Shown here piece after piece: positions 10,227-22,488 of a stretch of DNA of 64,000 bases (within the stretch, counting starts at the first letter, position 1; each line of letters opens with the position of its first letter). The DNA comes from Spongilla lacustris (taxonomy: Eukaryota; Porifera; Demospongiae; Spongillida; Spongillidae), in NCBI GenBank assembly GCA_949361645.1, contig OX442416.1:4626629-4690628 (forward strand), in the 5' to 3' direction. The position numbers and the translations under genes are program-made. A model generated the notes under the pieces. It worked only from the letters and a program-made list of their open reading frames with translations. It searched no databases and was not told where the DNA came from.

Positions 10227-13200
10227 ATACATTTAATGACAAAAAAACAACCAATAACAATGAAATATAACAAAGTTTACACATATCCACAGACAATACT
10301 TACAAGCTGATGTTGAATGATTTTGATTCAATTCAGCCGATCAAAGGGAGAGAAGTAATAATTATTAAAAGTATCAAAGACCTATGAAGGGAACTTGAGG
10401 AAATGTATGAATAAAGAGAGGAAATATTTATGCACAGCACATTGCCATGGCCAAAACCATTCCAGGTCGCTACTGCCACAGGGAAAATGTACACGCAGAT
10501 GTTGGATTAATATTCCAAACTCATTTTCATTTTCATAATTTACCAAACCCTCAATGCTTAATCTCCCATCATCGCTGTATGTTAATGTTGATTTTTGAGC
10601 AAGGATTTTAATCAAGGAACAGGTATTCATGCCCAATACAACAGGTTTTTTGTAGGTGATCTTAAGCAAAAACATCCCTTGGGGTTCAAACATTTGTACA
10701 ATAATACATGATCATCCATTGTAGATGAAGTAGAGTCAGGAAAGGAGAAAGCTAGGATGGTGAGAGAATAATTGCTTGGTGAAGGTGATGACAGTACATT
10801 TCACTTTGGATGGAATTATTGTCACTAAATAGATACATTTAATGACTAAAAAACAACCAATAACAATGAAATAAAATACAGTTTACACATACATCCACAG
10901 GCAATACTTACATGTACACGCTGATGTTGGATAATTTTGATTCAATTTAGCCGATAAAAGAGAGAGAGGGAATAATAATTAAAGTATCAAAGACCATTGA
11001 AAGGCACTTGAGGAAACGTATGAATCAATGAGGAAATATTTATGCACAACACAATGCTAGGACCAAAACCATTCCACGTCGCTACTGCCATAGGAAAAAT
11101 GTACCCGCTGATGTTGGATTAATATTCCAAACTCATTTTCATAATAATAATTTACCAAATCCTCAATGCTTAATCTCCCATCATCGCTCTATGTTAATGT
11201 AGAAGAAAGGAGAAAGCTAGTGTGGTGAGAAAATAGCCCAACAGGATATTGCTTGGTGAAGGTGATGACAGTAGATTTTACTTTAGATGGAATTATTGTC
11301 ACTAAATAGATACATGTAATGACTATAAAACAACCGATAACAATGAACTAAAACACAGTATCCACAGACAATACTTACGGTCTGATGTTGGATGATTTTG
11401 ATACAATTCAGCCGATAAAAGAGAGAGAAGGAATAATTTTAAAAAGTATCAAAAACCAATTAACGTAACTTGAGGAAATGAATGAATAAAGACAGGAAAT
11501 ATTTATGCACAGCACAATGCTATGGCCAAAACCATTCCAGGTCGCTACTGCCACATGAAAAAATTACCAGATGATGTTGGATTAATATTCCAAACTCATT
11601 TTCATAATAATAATTTACCAAATCCTCAATGCTTAATCTCACATCATCGCTCTATGTTAATGTTGATTTTTGAGCAAGGCTTTTAATCAAGAAACAGGTA
11701 TTCATGCACAATACAACAAGTATTTCTGCAGATTTTCTTTAGCAAAAACATCACTTTGGGTTCAATGATTTATAATACATGTACAAGCATAGTACAAGTA
11801 GATGAAGTAGCGAGAAGAATACAAGTATTAAAAGGTATAGGAGAAGGCTAGGAAGGTGAGAAAATAGCCCAACAGGATATTGCTTGGTGAAGGTGATGAC
11901 AGTACATTTTACTTTGGATGGAATTATTGTCACTAAATAGATACATGTACATGTAATGAAAACAAAACAAACAATAACAATTAACTAAATCACAGTTTTC
12001 ACTATATCTACATGGAATACTTACTTCCTAATGTTGGATGATTTTGATTGAATTCAGCCGATAAAAGGGAGAGAAGGAATAATTATTAAAGTATCAAAGA
12101 CCAATGAAGGGAACTTGAGAAAGTGAATGAAAATATTTATGCACAGCACAATGCTATGGCCAAAACCATTCCAGGTCGCTACAGCCACAGGAAAAATTAT
12201 CAGATGATGTTGGATTAATATTCACACTCATTTTCATAATAATAATTTACCAAATCCTCAATGCTTAATCTCACATCATCGCTCTATGTTAATGTTGATT
12301 TTTGAGCAAGGATTTTAATCAAGAAACAGGTATTCATGCACAATACAACAAGTATTTCTGCAGATTTTCTTTAGCAAAAACATCACTTTGGGTTCAGTCA
12401 TTTGTACTATTATCCATTGTAGATGATAGAGAGAAGAAAGGAGAAAGCTAGGAAGGTGAGAAAATAGCCCAACAGGATATTGCTTGGTGAAGGTGATGAC
12501 AGTACATTTTACTATAGATGGAATTATTGTCACAAAATAGAAACATGTAATGGCTATAAAACAACCAATAACATTGAACTAAATCACAGTTTTCACTGTA
12601 TCTACATGTACTACTTACGCCCTGATGTTGGATGATTTTGATTCAATTCAGTCGATAAAAGAGAGAGAGAGAATAATAATTAAAAGTATCAAAAACCAAT
12701 GAAAGGTACTAGAGGAAATGGATGAATTAAGAGAGGAAATATTTATGCACAACACAATGCTATGGTCAAAACCATTCCAGGTTGCTACAGCCACAGAGAA
12801 AATGTACCCGGTGATGTTGGATGAATATTCCAAACTCATTTTCATTTTAATAATTTACCAAATCCTCAATGCTTAATCTCCCATTATCACTCTATGTTAA
12901 TATTAATTTTAAAGCAAAAACTAAAATGACTAAAAAACAATACTTACATACTGATGTTGGATGATTTTGATTCAATTCAGCCGATAAAAGAGAGAGAAGG
13001 AATAATAATTGAAAGTATCAAAAACCAATGATGGGAACTTGAGGAAATGTATGAATCAAGAGAGGAAACATTTATGCACAACACAACGCTATTGCCAAAA
13101 CCATTCCAGGTCGCCACTGCCGCAGGAAAAAACTACCAGATGATGTTGGATTAATATTCCAAACTCATTTTCATAATAATAATTTACCAAATCCTCAATG

Positions 13201-16200
13201 CTTAATCTCACGTGATTGCTTTATGTTAATGTTGATTTTTGAGCAAGGATTTTAATCAAGAAACAGGTTTTCATGCACAAAAAACAGGATTTTCTGTAGG
13301 TTATCATTACAAAAACATCCCTTGGGGTTCAATCATTTGTACAATAATACATGATCATCCATTGTAGATGAAGTGGAGAGAAGAATTGAGAAAGCTAGGA
13401 AGGTGAGAAAATAGCCCAACAGGATATTGCTTTGTGAAGGTGATGACAGTACATTTTACTTTGGATGGAATTATTGTCACTAAATAGATACATTTAAAGA
13501 GTAAAAAACAACCAATAACTAATGAAATAAAACACTGTTTACACATATATCCACAGGCAATACTTACAAACTGATTGTCACTCAAATAGATACATGTAAT
13601 GAAAATAAAACAGCTAATAACAATGAACTTAATCACAGTTTTCACTATATCTCCATGCAATACTTACATACTGATGTTGGATGATTTTGATTCAATTCAG
13701 CCGATAAAAGGGAGAGAAGGAATAATTATTAAAAGTATCAAAGACCAATGAAGGGAACTTAAGGAAATAAATGAAAATATTTATGCACAGCACAATGTTA
13801 TGGCCAAAACCATTCCACGTCGCTACTGCCACAGGAAAAAATTACCAGATGATGTTGGATTAATATTCCAAACTCATTTTCATAATAATGATTTACCAAA
13901 TCCCCAAAAAAAGAAAATAGCCCAACAGGATATCGCTTGGTGAAGGGGATGACAGTACATTTTACTATGGATGGAATCATTGTCACTAAATAGATACATT
14001 TAATGAAAATAAAACAAACAATAACAATGAACTAAATCACAGTTTTCACTATATCTCCATGCAATACTTACGTGCTGATGTTGGATTATTTTGATTCATA
14101 AAAGAGAGAGAAGGAATAAATACCAAAGTATCAAGCACCATTGAAAGGCACTTAAGGAAATGTATGAGTCAAGAGAGGAAATATTTATGCACAACACAAT
14201 GCTATGGCCAAAACCATTCCAGGTTGCAACTGCGACAGGGAAATGGTACCCGCTGATGTTGGATTAGTTTACATGTACACATAAATCCCAATACTTACAT
14301 ATATACTCTGATGTTGGATGATTTTGATTCAATTCAGCCAATATATGGGAGAGAAGGAATAATGATTAAAAGTATCAAAGTATCATTGAAAGGCACTTGA
14401 GGAAATGTATGAAATATTAATACACAACACAATGCTACGGCCAAAACCATTCCAGGTCGCTACTGCCACAGGGAAAATGTACAAGCTGATGTTGGATTAA
14501 TATTCCAAACTAACAATAATTTACCAAATCAACAACGCATAATCTCCCATCATCGCTGTATGTTAATGTTGATTTTTGAGCAAGGATTTATATCAAAAAA
14601 CACGTATTCATGCAAAATACAACAAGTATTTCTGTAGATTTTCTTTAGCAAAAACATCCCTTTGGGTTCAATCATTTGTACAATAATACATGATCATCCA
14701 TTGTAGATGAAGTAGAGAGAAGAAAGAAGAAAGCTAGATAATAGCCCTACAGGATATTGCTTAGTGAAGGTGATGACAGTACATTTTACTTTTCAATAAA
14801 AATGAACTAAATCAGTTTTCCCAATATCTCCATGCAATACTTACGTCCTGATGTTGGATGATTTTGATTCAATTCAGCCGATAAAAGAGAGAGAGAGAAT
14901 AATTATAAAAAGTATCAAAAGCCAATGAGAGACACTTGAGGAAATGGATGAATCAAGAGAGCAAATATTTATGCACAACACAATGCTATGGCCAAAACCA
15001 TTCCAGCTCGCTACTGCCACAGGAAAAATGTACCCGCTGATGTTGGATTAATAACCAAAACTCATTTTCATAATTACTATTCACCAAATCCTTAAAGCAT
15101 ACTCTCCCATCATCGCTCTAGGTTAGTGTTGATTTTTGAGTAAGGATTTTAATCAACAAACAGGTATTCATGCAAAATACAACAAGTATTTCTGTAGATT
15201 TTCTTTAGCACAAACATCCCTTTGGGTTCAATCATTTGTACAATAATACATGATCATCCATTGTAGATGAAGAAGAGAGAAGAAAGGAGAAAGCTATGAA
15301 GGTAAGAAAATAGCCCAACAGGATATTGCTTGGTGAAGGTGATGACAGTACATTTTACTATAGATGGAATTATTGTCACAAAATAGATACATGTAATGGC
15401 TATAAAACAACCAATAACATTGAACTAAATCACAGTTTCACTATACATGTATCTCCATGCAATACTTACATGCTGATGTTGGATTATTTTGATTCATAAA
15501 AGAGAGAGAAGGAATAAATACCAAAGTATCGAACACCATTGAAAGGCACTTAAGGGTACCCGGTGATGTTGGATTAATATTCCAAACTCATTTTCATAAT
15601 AATAATTTACCAAATCCCCAATGCTTAATCTCACGTGATTGCTTTATGTTAATGTTGATTTTTGAGCAAGGATTTTAATCTAGAAACAGGTATTCATGCA
15701 CAATACAACAGGTTTTTCTGTAGGATATCTTTAGCAAAAACATCCCTTTGGGTTGAATCATTTGTACAATAATACATGTACATGATCATTCATTGTAGAT
15801 GAAGTAGAGAGCAGAAAGAAGAAAGCTAGCCCTACAGGATATTGCTTAGTGAAGGTGATGACAGTACATTTTACTTTTGTTGGAATTATTGTCACTAAAT
15901 AGATACATGTAATGACTATAAAGCAACCAACAACAATGAACTAAATCACAGTTTTCACTATATCTACATGCAATACTTACGCCCTGATGTTGGATGATTT
16001 TGATTCAATCCAGCCGATAAAAGTGAGAGAGAGAATAATTATTAAAAGTATCAAAAACCAATGAAAGGCACTTGAGGAAATGGATGAATCAAGAGAGGAA
16101 ATATTTATGCACAACACAATGCTATGGCCAAAACCATTCCAGGTCACTACTGCCACAGGGAAAATGTACTCGCCAATGTTGTATTAATATTTGAAACTCA

Positions 16201-16329
16201 TTTTCACAACAATAATTTACCAATTCCTCAATGGGCTATGTTAATTTTGATATTTGAGCAAGGATTTTTATCAAGAAACAGGTATTCATGGACAATAAAA
16301 AAGGTTATTCTGTAGGTGATCCTTAGTAC
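10227..16329. repeat. ~620-bp tandem repeat, block B
   Basis: About ten diverged units of the same repeat as block A, in the same orientation. The GTTGATTTTTGAGCAAGG landmark appears near 10590, 11660, 12290, 13225, 14562, 15130, 15650 and 16247. Several units are internally deleted. No transposon is seen inside this block. It ends at about 16329, in the middle of the motif that continues near 29256, so the intervening 12.9 kb was inserted into one unit. Confidence 0.85.
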
Positions 16330-16626
16330 AAACTGCTTTATTGTTTTTATCCGAATATGCCCATATAATCTTGATGTCAACTTTTGGGGTCATTCTCTTT
16401 TTAGGAGGGTGAATGGTAACTTAAGCGCCTTGGCCTAATAATATCTTTATATTAAGCCCAATTTTGGGGCTTTTAAAGTATCTATCATTATATTTCTATT
16501 TATATGGGTTAGGGCCTCTTATCCAAGAATAAGATACGATCAATTAATGGCGTCATTATGAAAATCTTATTTACCTCTAAGTTTAGCTTTTGTAGTTTTA
16601 GTGTCATGGATTCTTATAGGGTTTAA
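16330..16626 (+). pseudogene. Probable upstream part of a CR1/L2-like retrotransposon, degenerate
   Basis: AT-rich, non-repeat sequence between the ~620-bp repeat and the TTAA element. Its last 100 bases can be read, with breaks, as a reverse-transcriptase-like stretch ending in a W...SYL-type motif that continues beyond the TTAA element at 19993. This suggests that the TTAA element split the retrotransposon whose later part is at 20030-20930. The reading is weak and the frame is broken; the placement between insertion boundaries is the better argument. Confidence 0.35.
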
Positions 16627-16642
16627 CCGATTATACGCGGAA

Positions 16643-16702
16643 GACTCAAATTTGAGTCCAATAATTATTACGCGTAAAACGCGGTAGACTCAAATTTGAG
16701 TC
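16643..16702. promoter_or_regulatory. Paired 16-bp palindromes, GACTCAAATTTGAGTC twice
   Basis: Two identical perfect palindromes at 16643-16658 and 16687-16702. The first is 16 bp from the element tip and the starts are 44 bp apart. The sequence between them (CAATAATTATTACGCGTAA) resembles the matching spacer of the 634-bp family. Probable transposase recognition sites; inferred from position and symmetry only. Confidence 0.6.
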
Positions 16703-16914
16703 CAGCTGTATACACTACGGTACAAGAAGCGCCGTCCACAGTCGGTGGTTCGTTCGGTTCTGAAACTTGCAAAGCGGTATTCACCAGTCCCTATACTGTT
16801 CATTTTATTGTCGAACGAGTGGGCTTGCTATTGTGGGTTTCTTGCTAAACTGTGGACAAAGTAAACAACGAATGCAATGAATAACATTCCAATGATAATA
16901 TAATTTGATAGAGA

Positions 16915-17050
16915 ATGACAAAGCGCTCGCGCAGGATGGACCGTGAAGAGGTCTTGGAAACTTTTAGATAAGGATGACGATGTCCTGGAGAGCTTTTGTA
17001 TCGAGCCTGACGAGCTTGATGAACGTGTTGATCTGCAGAAAGGACACACA
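16915..17050 (+). pseudogene. Possible piggyBac-type transposase N-terminus, frameshifted
   Basis: An ATG at 16915 opens MTKRSRRMDREEVLETF. After a one-base frame change near 16970 it continues as an acidic stretch (DKDDDVLESF, EPDELDERVD). Acidic N-termini of this kind are common in piggyBac transposases. It also lies just inside the palindrome-bearing end, where the complete element at 6181-10160 has its transposase start. There is no catalytic region after it, only minisatellite. An open frame on the opposite strand (16828-17049) is treated as a shadow. Confidence 0.4.
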
Positions 17051-17119
17051 ATGGCAGTCTCTGCAATGTAGTGTATATGAGTACATGACTATGTAATTGT
17101 CAACACAAAAAAAATGCTA

Positions 17120-19000
17120 TGTACACTCAATATGTGTGTGTGAGGGATTGTGTCTACAAAAGGTGGTATGAACAAGGGGTATATATAGAGAGGGTGTGGG
17201 TATGTACAAGGGATGTGTGTAGAGAGTGTACAAGGGGTGTGTGTAAGGGAGTGTGTGTACACTACAAGGTGTAGTGTGTTTACAAGTGGTGTGTGCGAGG
17301 GAGTGTGTGTACAAGGGGTGTGTGTGAGGGAGTGTGTGTACAAGGGGTGTGTGTGAGGGAGTGTGTGTACAAGGGGTGTGTGTGAGGGAGTGTGTGTACA
17401 AGGGGTGTGTGAGGGAGTGTGTGTACAAGAGGTGTGTGAGGGAGTGTGTGTACAAGGGGTGTGTGTGAAGGAGTGTGTGTACAAGGGGTGTGTGTGAGGG
17501 AGTGTGTGTACAAGGGGTGTGTGTGAGGGAGTGTGTGTACAAGGGGTGTGTGAGAGGGAGTGTGTACAAGGGGTGTGTGTGAGGGAGTGTGTGTACAAGG
17601 GGTGTGTGTGAGGGAGTGTGTACAAGGGGTGTGTGTGAGGGAGTGTGTGTACAAGGGGTGTGTGTGAGGGAGTGTGTGTACAAGGGGTGTGTGAACAAGG
17701 GGTGTGTGTGAGGGAGTGTGTACAAGGGGTGTGTGTGAGGGAGTGTGTGTACAAGGGGTGTGTGTGTGAGGGAGTGTGTGTACAAGGGGTGTGTGTGAGG
17801 GAGTGTGTGTACAAGGGGTGTGTGTGAGGGAGTGTGTACAAGGGGTGTGTGTGAGGGAGTGTGTGTACAAGGGGTGTGTGTGAGGGAGTGTGTGTACAAG
17901 GGGTGTGTGTGAGGGAGTGTGTACAAGGGGAGTGTGTGAGGGAGTGTGTGTACAAGGAGTATGTGAGGGAGTGTGTGTACAAGGAGTATGTGAGGGAGTT
18001 TGTATAGAGAGGGTGTGTGTAGAGGGTGTGTAAGAGAGGGTGTGTGTAGAGGGTGTGTAAGAGAGGGTGTGAGGGAGTGTGTACAAGGTGTAGTGTGTTT
18101 ACAAGAGGTGTGTGAAGAGGGTAGGTGTGTGAGGAGTATAGTAAAGTGGGTGCTGTGCATTGCACTGTGTAGAATGGCAAGAGTGTGACAAGAATATTTA
18201 TGTGTGTAGATTAGATGTGTGTGATAAGGGAGTGTATGCAGTGGGTGGATGTGTACATGCAGTGACCGGATTGCTATTGGCAGGTGGGTGTGCAGTGGAG
18301 TGTGAGTATGACAAGGAGTTGGATTGATAAAGAGTGCAATGGATGGTGTGTACAAGGTTGTGTGATGTACAAGGGGTGTGTAGAGAGGGTGTTTCTGAGT
18401 GTACACACAAGGGGTGTGTGAGGGATTGTGTAGAGGGTGCACAGCATGCCTACCCCACACACCCCTTGTACACATCCACCCACTGCACACACTCCCTATC
18501 ACACACATCTAATCTACACACATAAATCTCCTTGTCACACTCTTGCCATTCTACACAGTGCAATGCACACCACCCACTTTACTATACTCTTATGCACACC
18601 TCTCACACCCCTTGTACACACCACACCCTCTACACACATCCTCCCACACACTACACACTCCCTCACACACCCCTTGGAAAACCCTCTATACACACACCCA
18701 TTGTACACACACTCCCTCACACACCACTTGTAAACACACTGTACCTTTGTACACGCTCCCTCACACACCCTCACACACACTACACATTCCCTCACAGACC
18801 CACTACACACACCCTCACACACCCCTCGGAAACACCCTCTCTACACACACCACTTGCAAACACACTACACCTTGTACACACTCCCTCACACACACCCCTT
18901 GTACACACACCACTTGTAAACACGTTATACCTTTGTACACTCCCTCACACACCCTCTACACACCCTCACACACTACAGATTCCTACACACTCCCTCACAA
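17120..19000. repeat. 28-bp GT-rich minisatellite with an inverted half
   Basis: From about 17120 to 18100 a 28-bp unit, core GTGTGTGAGGGAGTGTGTGTAC followed by AAGGGG, repeats some 30 times. From about 18450 to 19000 the same family runs in the opposite orientation (CACACCCCTTGTACACACAC). Between them are inverted copies of a longer stretch (18121-18255 against about 18465-18595), so the locus can fold into a large hairpin. A related 90-bp piece at 18265-18355 recurs at about 19005-19095. Long open frames here (463 and 363 codons) are repeat artefacts. Confidence 0.92.
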
Positions 19001-19510
19001 GGGGATTGCAATTGGCAGGTGGATGTGCTGTGGAGTGTGAGTATGACAAGGAGTTGGAGTGATAAAGAGTGCACAATGGGTGGTGTGTACAAAGGTGTAT
19101 ATGACAAGCGATGTGCATGCAGATGATAGAAGAGTCAATGAAGTGTGTGTGTGCAAGGGTTCCACACCTTCACATCACTATGTGTAGGTGCTGTAGTGTG
19201 CCAGAGTTCACACAGGGTGCTAACAAGTGGAATACATGCTGTGAGGGGACTGCAGGGTGGTAGATGTGGAATGGATGTATTACAGTGGGTGTGTACAAGG
19301 GGGAGGGTGTGACAAAGATATGTCTAGAAAGGGTGTGTCATTATGGAGTGCGTGCATTGGGTGGTGTGTGTACAAGGCAAATGGGTGACAAGGGGAGTGT
19401 GAAAAGGAAAGTGTGGGCAGGTGATAGTGTGGGTGCATAGTGGTGCCACTGTATGAAGAGAGTGTGAATACATGTAGCTGACACGTACAGCAAATAGATA
19501 TACTTTTATC

Positions 19511-19822
19511 ATGCCACAAAAGTACCAAACAAACAAACAATACATGTGTAAGTTTATAGCTAAAATAGCTAACGATAAGGAAGATACAAGCGGACGGGCT
19601 ATAAATAGAATATATGGCTGTGTTTGCAACAACCTCCCCCCCTCTCTAAATAGCCTATATTCACTGAAGAAAGTCGTCATTGTACCCAACAAAGACATCG
19701 CATATGTTTACAACGTACCTCAAACACTAAGAGACGAGGTAGCGTTACGTTCAGATTCGTTTTTCACCATCGCACGCTCGAACATGAGTAGATCGCGCCC
19801 ATCCATACGCAAGGGAAGATAG
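19511..19822 (+). CDS. Hypothetical protein, 103 codons, in the TTAA element
   Basis: Open frame starting MPQKYQTNKQYMCKF and ending RPSIRKGR. I do not recognise the family. Unlike the surrounding repeat its composition is mixed and protein-like (YGCVCNNLPPSLNSL, VPNKDIAYVYNVP). After the stop, a neighbouring frame continues with similar character (HPVSIPKNKGRPYK), so this could be the 3' part of a gene carried by the element with a frameshift near 19820. No good splice acceptor was identified upstream. It might equally be chance. Confidence 0.3.
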   Translation: MPQKYQTNKQYMCKFIAKIANDKEDTSGRAINRIYGCVCNNLPPSLNSLYSLKKVVIVPNKDIAYVYNVPQTLRDEVALRSDSFFTIARSNMSRSRPSIRKGR

Positions 19823-19992
19823 TTCATCCAGTCAGCATTCCAAAAAACAAAGGTCGTCCATACAAAAGTCGCTCCGTTCAGCTGCTGCAATAACTACCAT
19901 AACCACACCTCAAAAAATGATTATTTGTTGAAAACAATTCCGCGTTACGTATGTACGCGTGCGCAAATTAAATTTAGCGTATAATCGGTTAA

Positions 19993-20930
19993 CATCCTAC
20001 CTCCATCACGGCCCATGGGTGCCATGATCTATGTGGTATCTTACCATATGACAGGGATCGGTGCTTGGACCTTATGATTCCTTATTTATATCAATGACCC
20101 TCCTGATTATTTAGTGCCAAAAGTTCAAGCTAAAATATTTGCAGATAATACCAAACTCTATGCTACTCACTCTTCAGATTCATCCCCACCTTTGTCTCTG
20201 TCTTTGTTGAATTTTTCTATGTGGTCTGAAACGTGGCAGCTTAAAATTGCTTTTCAGAAGTGCAGTGTTATTCTTACTCCCTGGGTGGTGTGCTGCTAAA
20301 TACGTTTTTTGATATTTGTGACTTAGGTTAGGTGTTCATATTACATCTGATTTTAAACCAGCTTACATTATGCATCTATTGCTGCAAAGGCTTTCCAAAG
20401 GTGTTCCCTTCTACTTAAAGGTCTTCAAACGCTAAATATCTCCACGCTTTGTCAAGTATTCATTTCATATGTGAGACCAATTCTCAAATACAATACTCCA
20501 GTGTGGCTCATACAAGACTTTTTGTTGAAAGAGTTCAACGCTTTTTCACCAGAGCTATTTTTATACGAGTAAAGCTGCCTACTATGAGCTATACTGATCG
20601 TCTTGCTAATTTAGGTCTTCATTCATTGGAGTATCGTAGAATGTATTTTGACCTTGTTGTGTGTTTCAAGATTGTGAAAAACCTTGTAGAACTTGATGCA
20701 TCAGCTTTCTTGCGTATCAACTTGTCACCATACAGTACAAGAGGGAACTCAATCAAACTTAGTCCTTTGCAATAACCTCACCATAATTTTCGCTCAAACT
20801 TTTTCTCAATCAGAGTTATACACATTTGGAATTCATTACCAGACTCTGTGGTTACAGCATCCTCCGAAAAAATATTTAGGTCTAAACTCAGCAATGTAGG
20901 CTTGTCTCCATATTGTACATGTTACCCATT
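19993..20930 (+). pseudogene. CR1/L2-type non-LTR reverse transcriptase, 3' part, broken
   Basis: A decayed reverse transcriptase C-terminal half. Readable landmarks are QGSVLGP near 20050, then in a shifted frame YINDPPDYL near 20090, the catalytic-box region KIFADNTKLY near 20130 (the usual FADD is FADN here), and the downstream thumb-like region VERVQRFFTRAIF to YTDRLANLGLHSLEYRR at 20525-20640. The frame is broken at least at 20297, near 20500 and after 20775. The 5' part was separated by the TTAA element at 16627-19988. Inactive. Confidence 0.75.
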
Positions 20931-21002
20931 TTAGGACCGGCAATATATTAGTGCATATTCATTTATGCCATTACTTGCCATTGTGTAATATATGCACACA
21001 TA

Positions 21003-21118
21003 AATTATTATTATTATTATTTTTCTAGTACAAATAATATTAATAATTATTGGTCATATATATACAGGATACATAATACACATATACATTACAAACAAAA
21101 GGACTAATATTAAAAGAA

Positions 21119-21176
<58 letters not shown>
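21003..21176. repeat. (ATT)n microsatellites at retrotransposon 3' ends
   Basis: A short ATT run at about 21007-21023 follows the plus-strand retrotransposon. A long pure run (21121-21176) lies at the 3' side of the minus-strand retrotransposon at 21291-22284, where it reads (TAA)n/(AAT)n. Similar runs flank the second copy near 29056-29252. This fits elements that end in, or insert into, TAA repeats. Confidence 0.85.
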
Positions 21177-21177
<1 letters not shown>

Positions 21178-21290
21178 AATAAAAGCATCATACGGCAAAT
21201 ACAGCAGCAGTATTAGTTATTACATATCATTAGGCTACATGTAAACTATGTATGTACTGTATGTACAGTTCCACTCTAAAGCTACACTCT

Positions 21291-22284
21291 TTAACCTGGA
21301 ACGCATCTTCTAGACAGGATTGCCCTAGCTACTGACCTCACTAATGAAGTATTCAACCGCCCATAAATCTCTGTCAGGACCTTTGCCTTGCGGCAGTGCA
21401 GGGAGATTGAGAGGATGGAAGCTAGTCTAGCGAAGGTGTTCTGGGCCTCTTTACCCCAGTTCCCATACGATTCCACTGCCAGAGGAACGCATACCCACCC
21501 TAGCTCCTGACACTTCGGGTCATTGGAAGAGTGCTTTCGGCACTCTGCTTTGTGAGCTGCAACACCTGCTGAATTACACGCGTCATGCAAAGTGGCAGGA
21601 GTGAGTGGGGAGGTAACAGTAACATCGAAGGCTGCTGGCTTCGCCCTTTCCCATTCATCGACTAGCACATCAGCTGGACGGGAGTTACTCTGGACTCTTG
21701 AAAGGCCTTGACCAACCTCCACTCTTACAGATAGGTGAGCACGACGACAAAACTCTGCAAAGATGTTTCACAGGCGATTGTGTCTGATGACAACGTCCCC
21801 ACCATGTCTGCATGATACCGCATGATGTCCAATAGGATCCAAAGTGATATCGGGGCAGAATGGGCACACGGATTGAATAGAAGAGTTCATACCTAGCCAC
21901 CACAACACTGCAATTTGGTACTCGGCTGGATCAAGATGCAAGCCCAACCCCACCGAGGGGACAACTGAAAGCCAAGAACTGGCATGAGGAGCTGAGGCAG
22001 AGAGAAGGCGTGCCTTATTGGCAGGAGAGGAAGTCATCAAGATAGACTGAAAAAGATTATCATCCAACTTCTTGCACAAGGCATGCTGGGACAGAGGTGA
22101 GGACAAAACAGACTCCACTGTGATGACCTCTGCAGGGGACACAAGGCTGTTGAACTTTGAAATAGCGCTCAACAAGTGGCGATTACTAGCACTACCAAAA
22201 CCTGAAGAAGACAATGATGAGATGAAGGCAGCACATGAGTGGTAGGATAAAGAACGAAAGCCAAGTCCTCCAAAGCTAAGGCTA
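21291..22284 (-). pseudogene. Non-LTR retrotransposon C-terminus with endonuclease-like domain
   Basis: Minus-strand C-terminal part of a retrotransposon polyprotein. In order it shows SFGGLGFRSL just inside the break at 22284, then a zinc-knuckle-like CPFCPDITLDPIGHHAVSC near 21850, then RPADVLVDEW followed by AFDVTVTSPLTP near 21600-21680. The last resembles a PD-(D/E)XK restriction-like endonuclease, as in R2/R4/NeSL-type elements. One in-frame TGA (21768-21770) interrupts it, and the frame then runs open to the stop at 21291. The upstream part is at 28726-29006, on the far side of the Tc1 element. Confidence 0.72.
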
Positions 22285-22488
22285 CAGTAGCGGTCATAAA
22301 AAACTTGACGTAATCAATTACGCCCTCGCGGTCGTACGGCGGATCTAAACCACTGCACGCTATCTTAAGCGCGGTAGATTTGTACGCCGTTATTACGTTG
22401 CGCCGTATTTAATCACGTTTAACAAATATACGGCGTATTAAACTTACGGCATTGAAGCACGTTGTATAACACCTCATTCTAACGGAAA

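Larger units (their letters stand above)
16627..19988 (+). mobile_element. TTAA element of 3362 bp, piggyBac-like, minisatellite-filled
   Basis: TTAA at 16623-16626 and 19989-19992 flanks matching tips CCGATTATACGC at both ends. The left end has two perfect palindromes, GACTCAAATTTGAGTC, at 16643-16658 and 16687-16702. The right end shares the ACGTAACGCGGAATT pattern with the distal end of the other TTAA elements. Inside are a fragment resembling a piggyBac transposase N-terminus (16915-17050), a 28-bp minisatellite with an inverted section (17120-19000) and an unassigned open frame (19511-19822). No catalytic domain is left. Confidence 0.85.

Noticed and set aside
17089..18508. Open frames of 463, 363 and 268 codons (HTPLVHTLPHT type)
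   Set aside because: Artefacts of the 28-bp GT-rich minisatellite; several frames are open at once and the composition is extremely simple.
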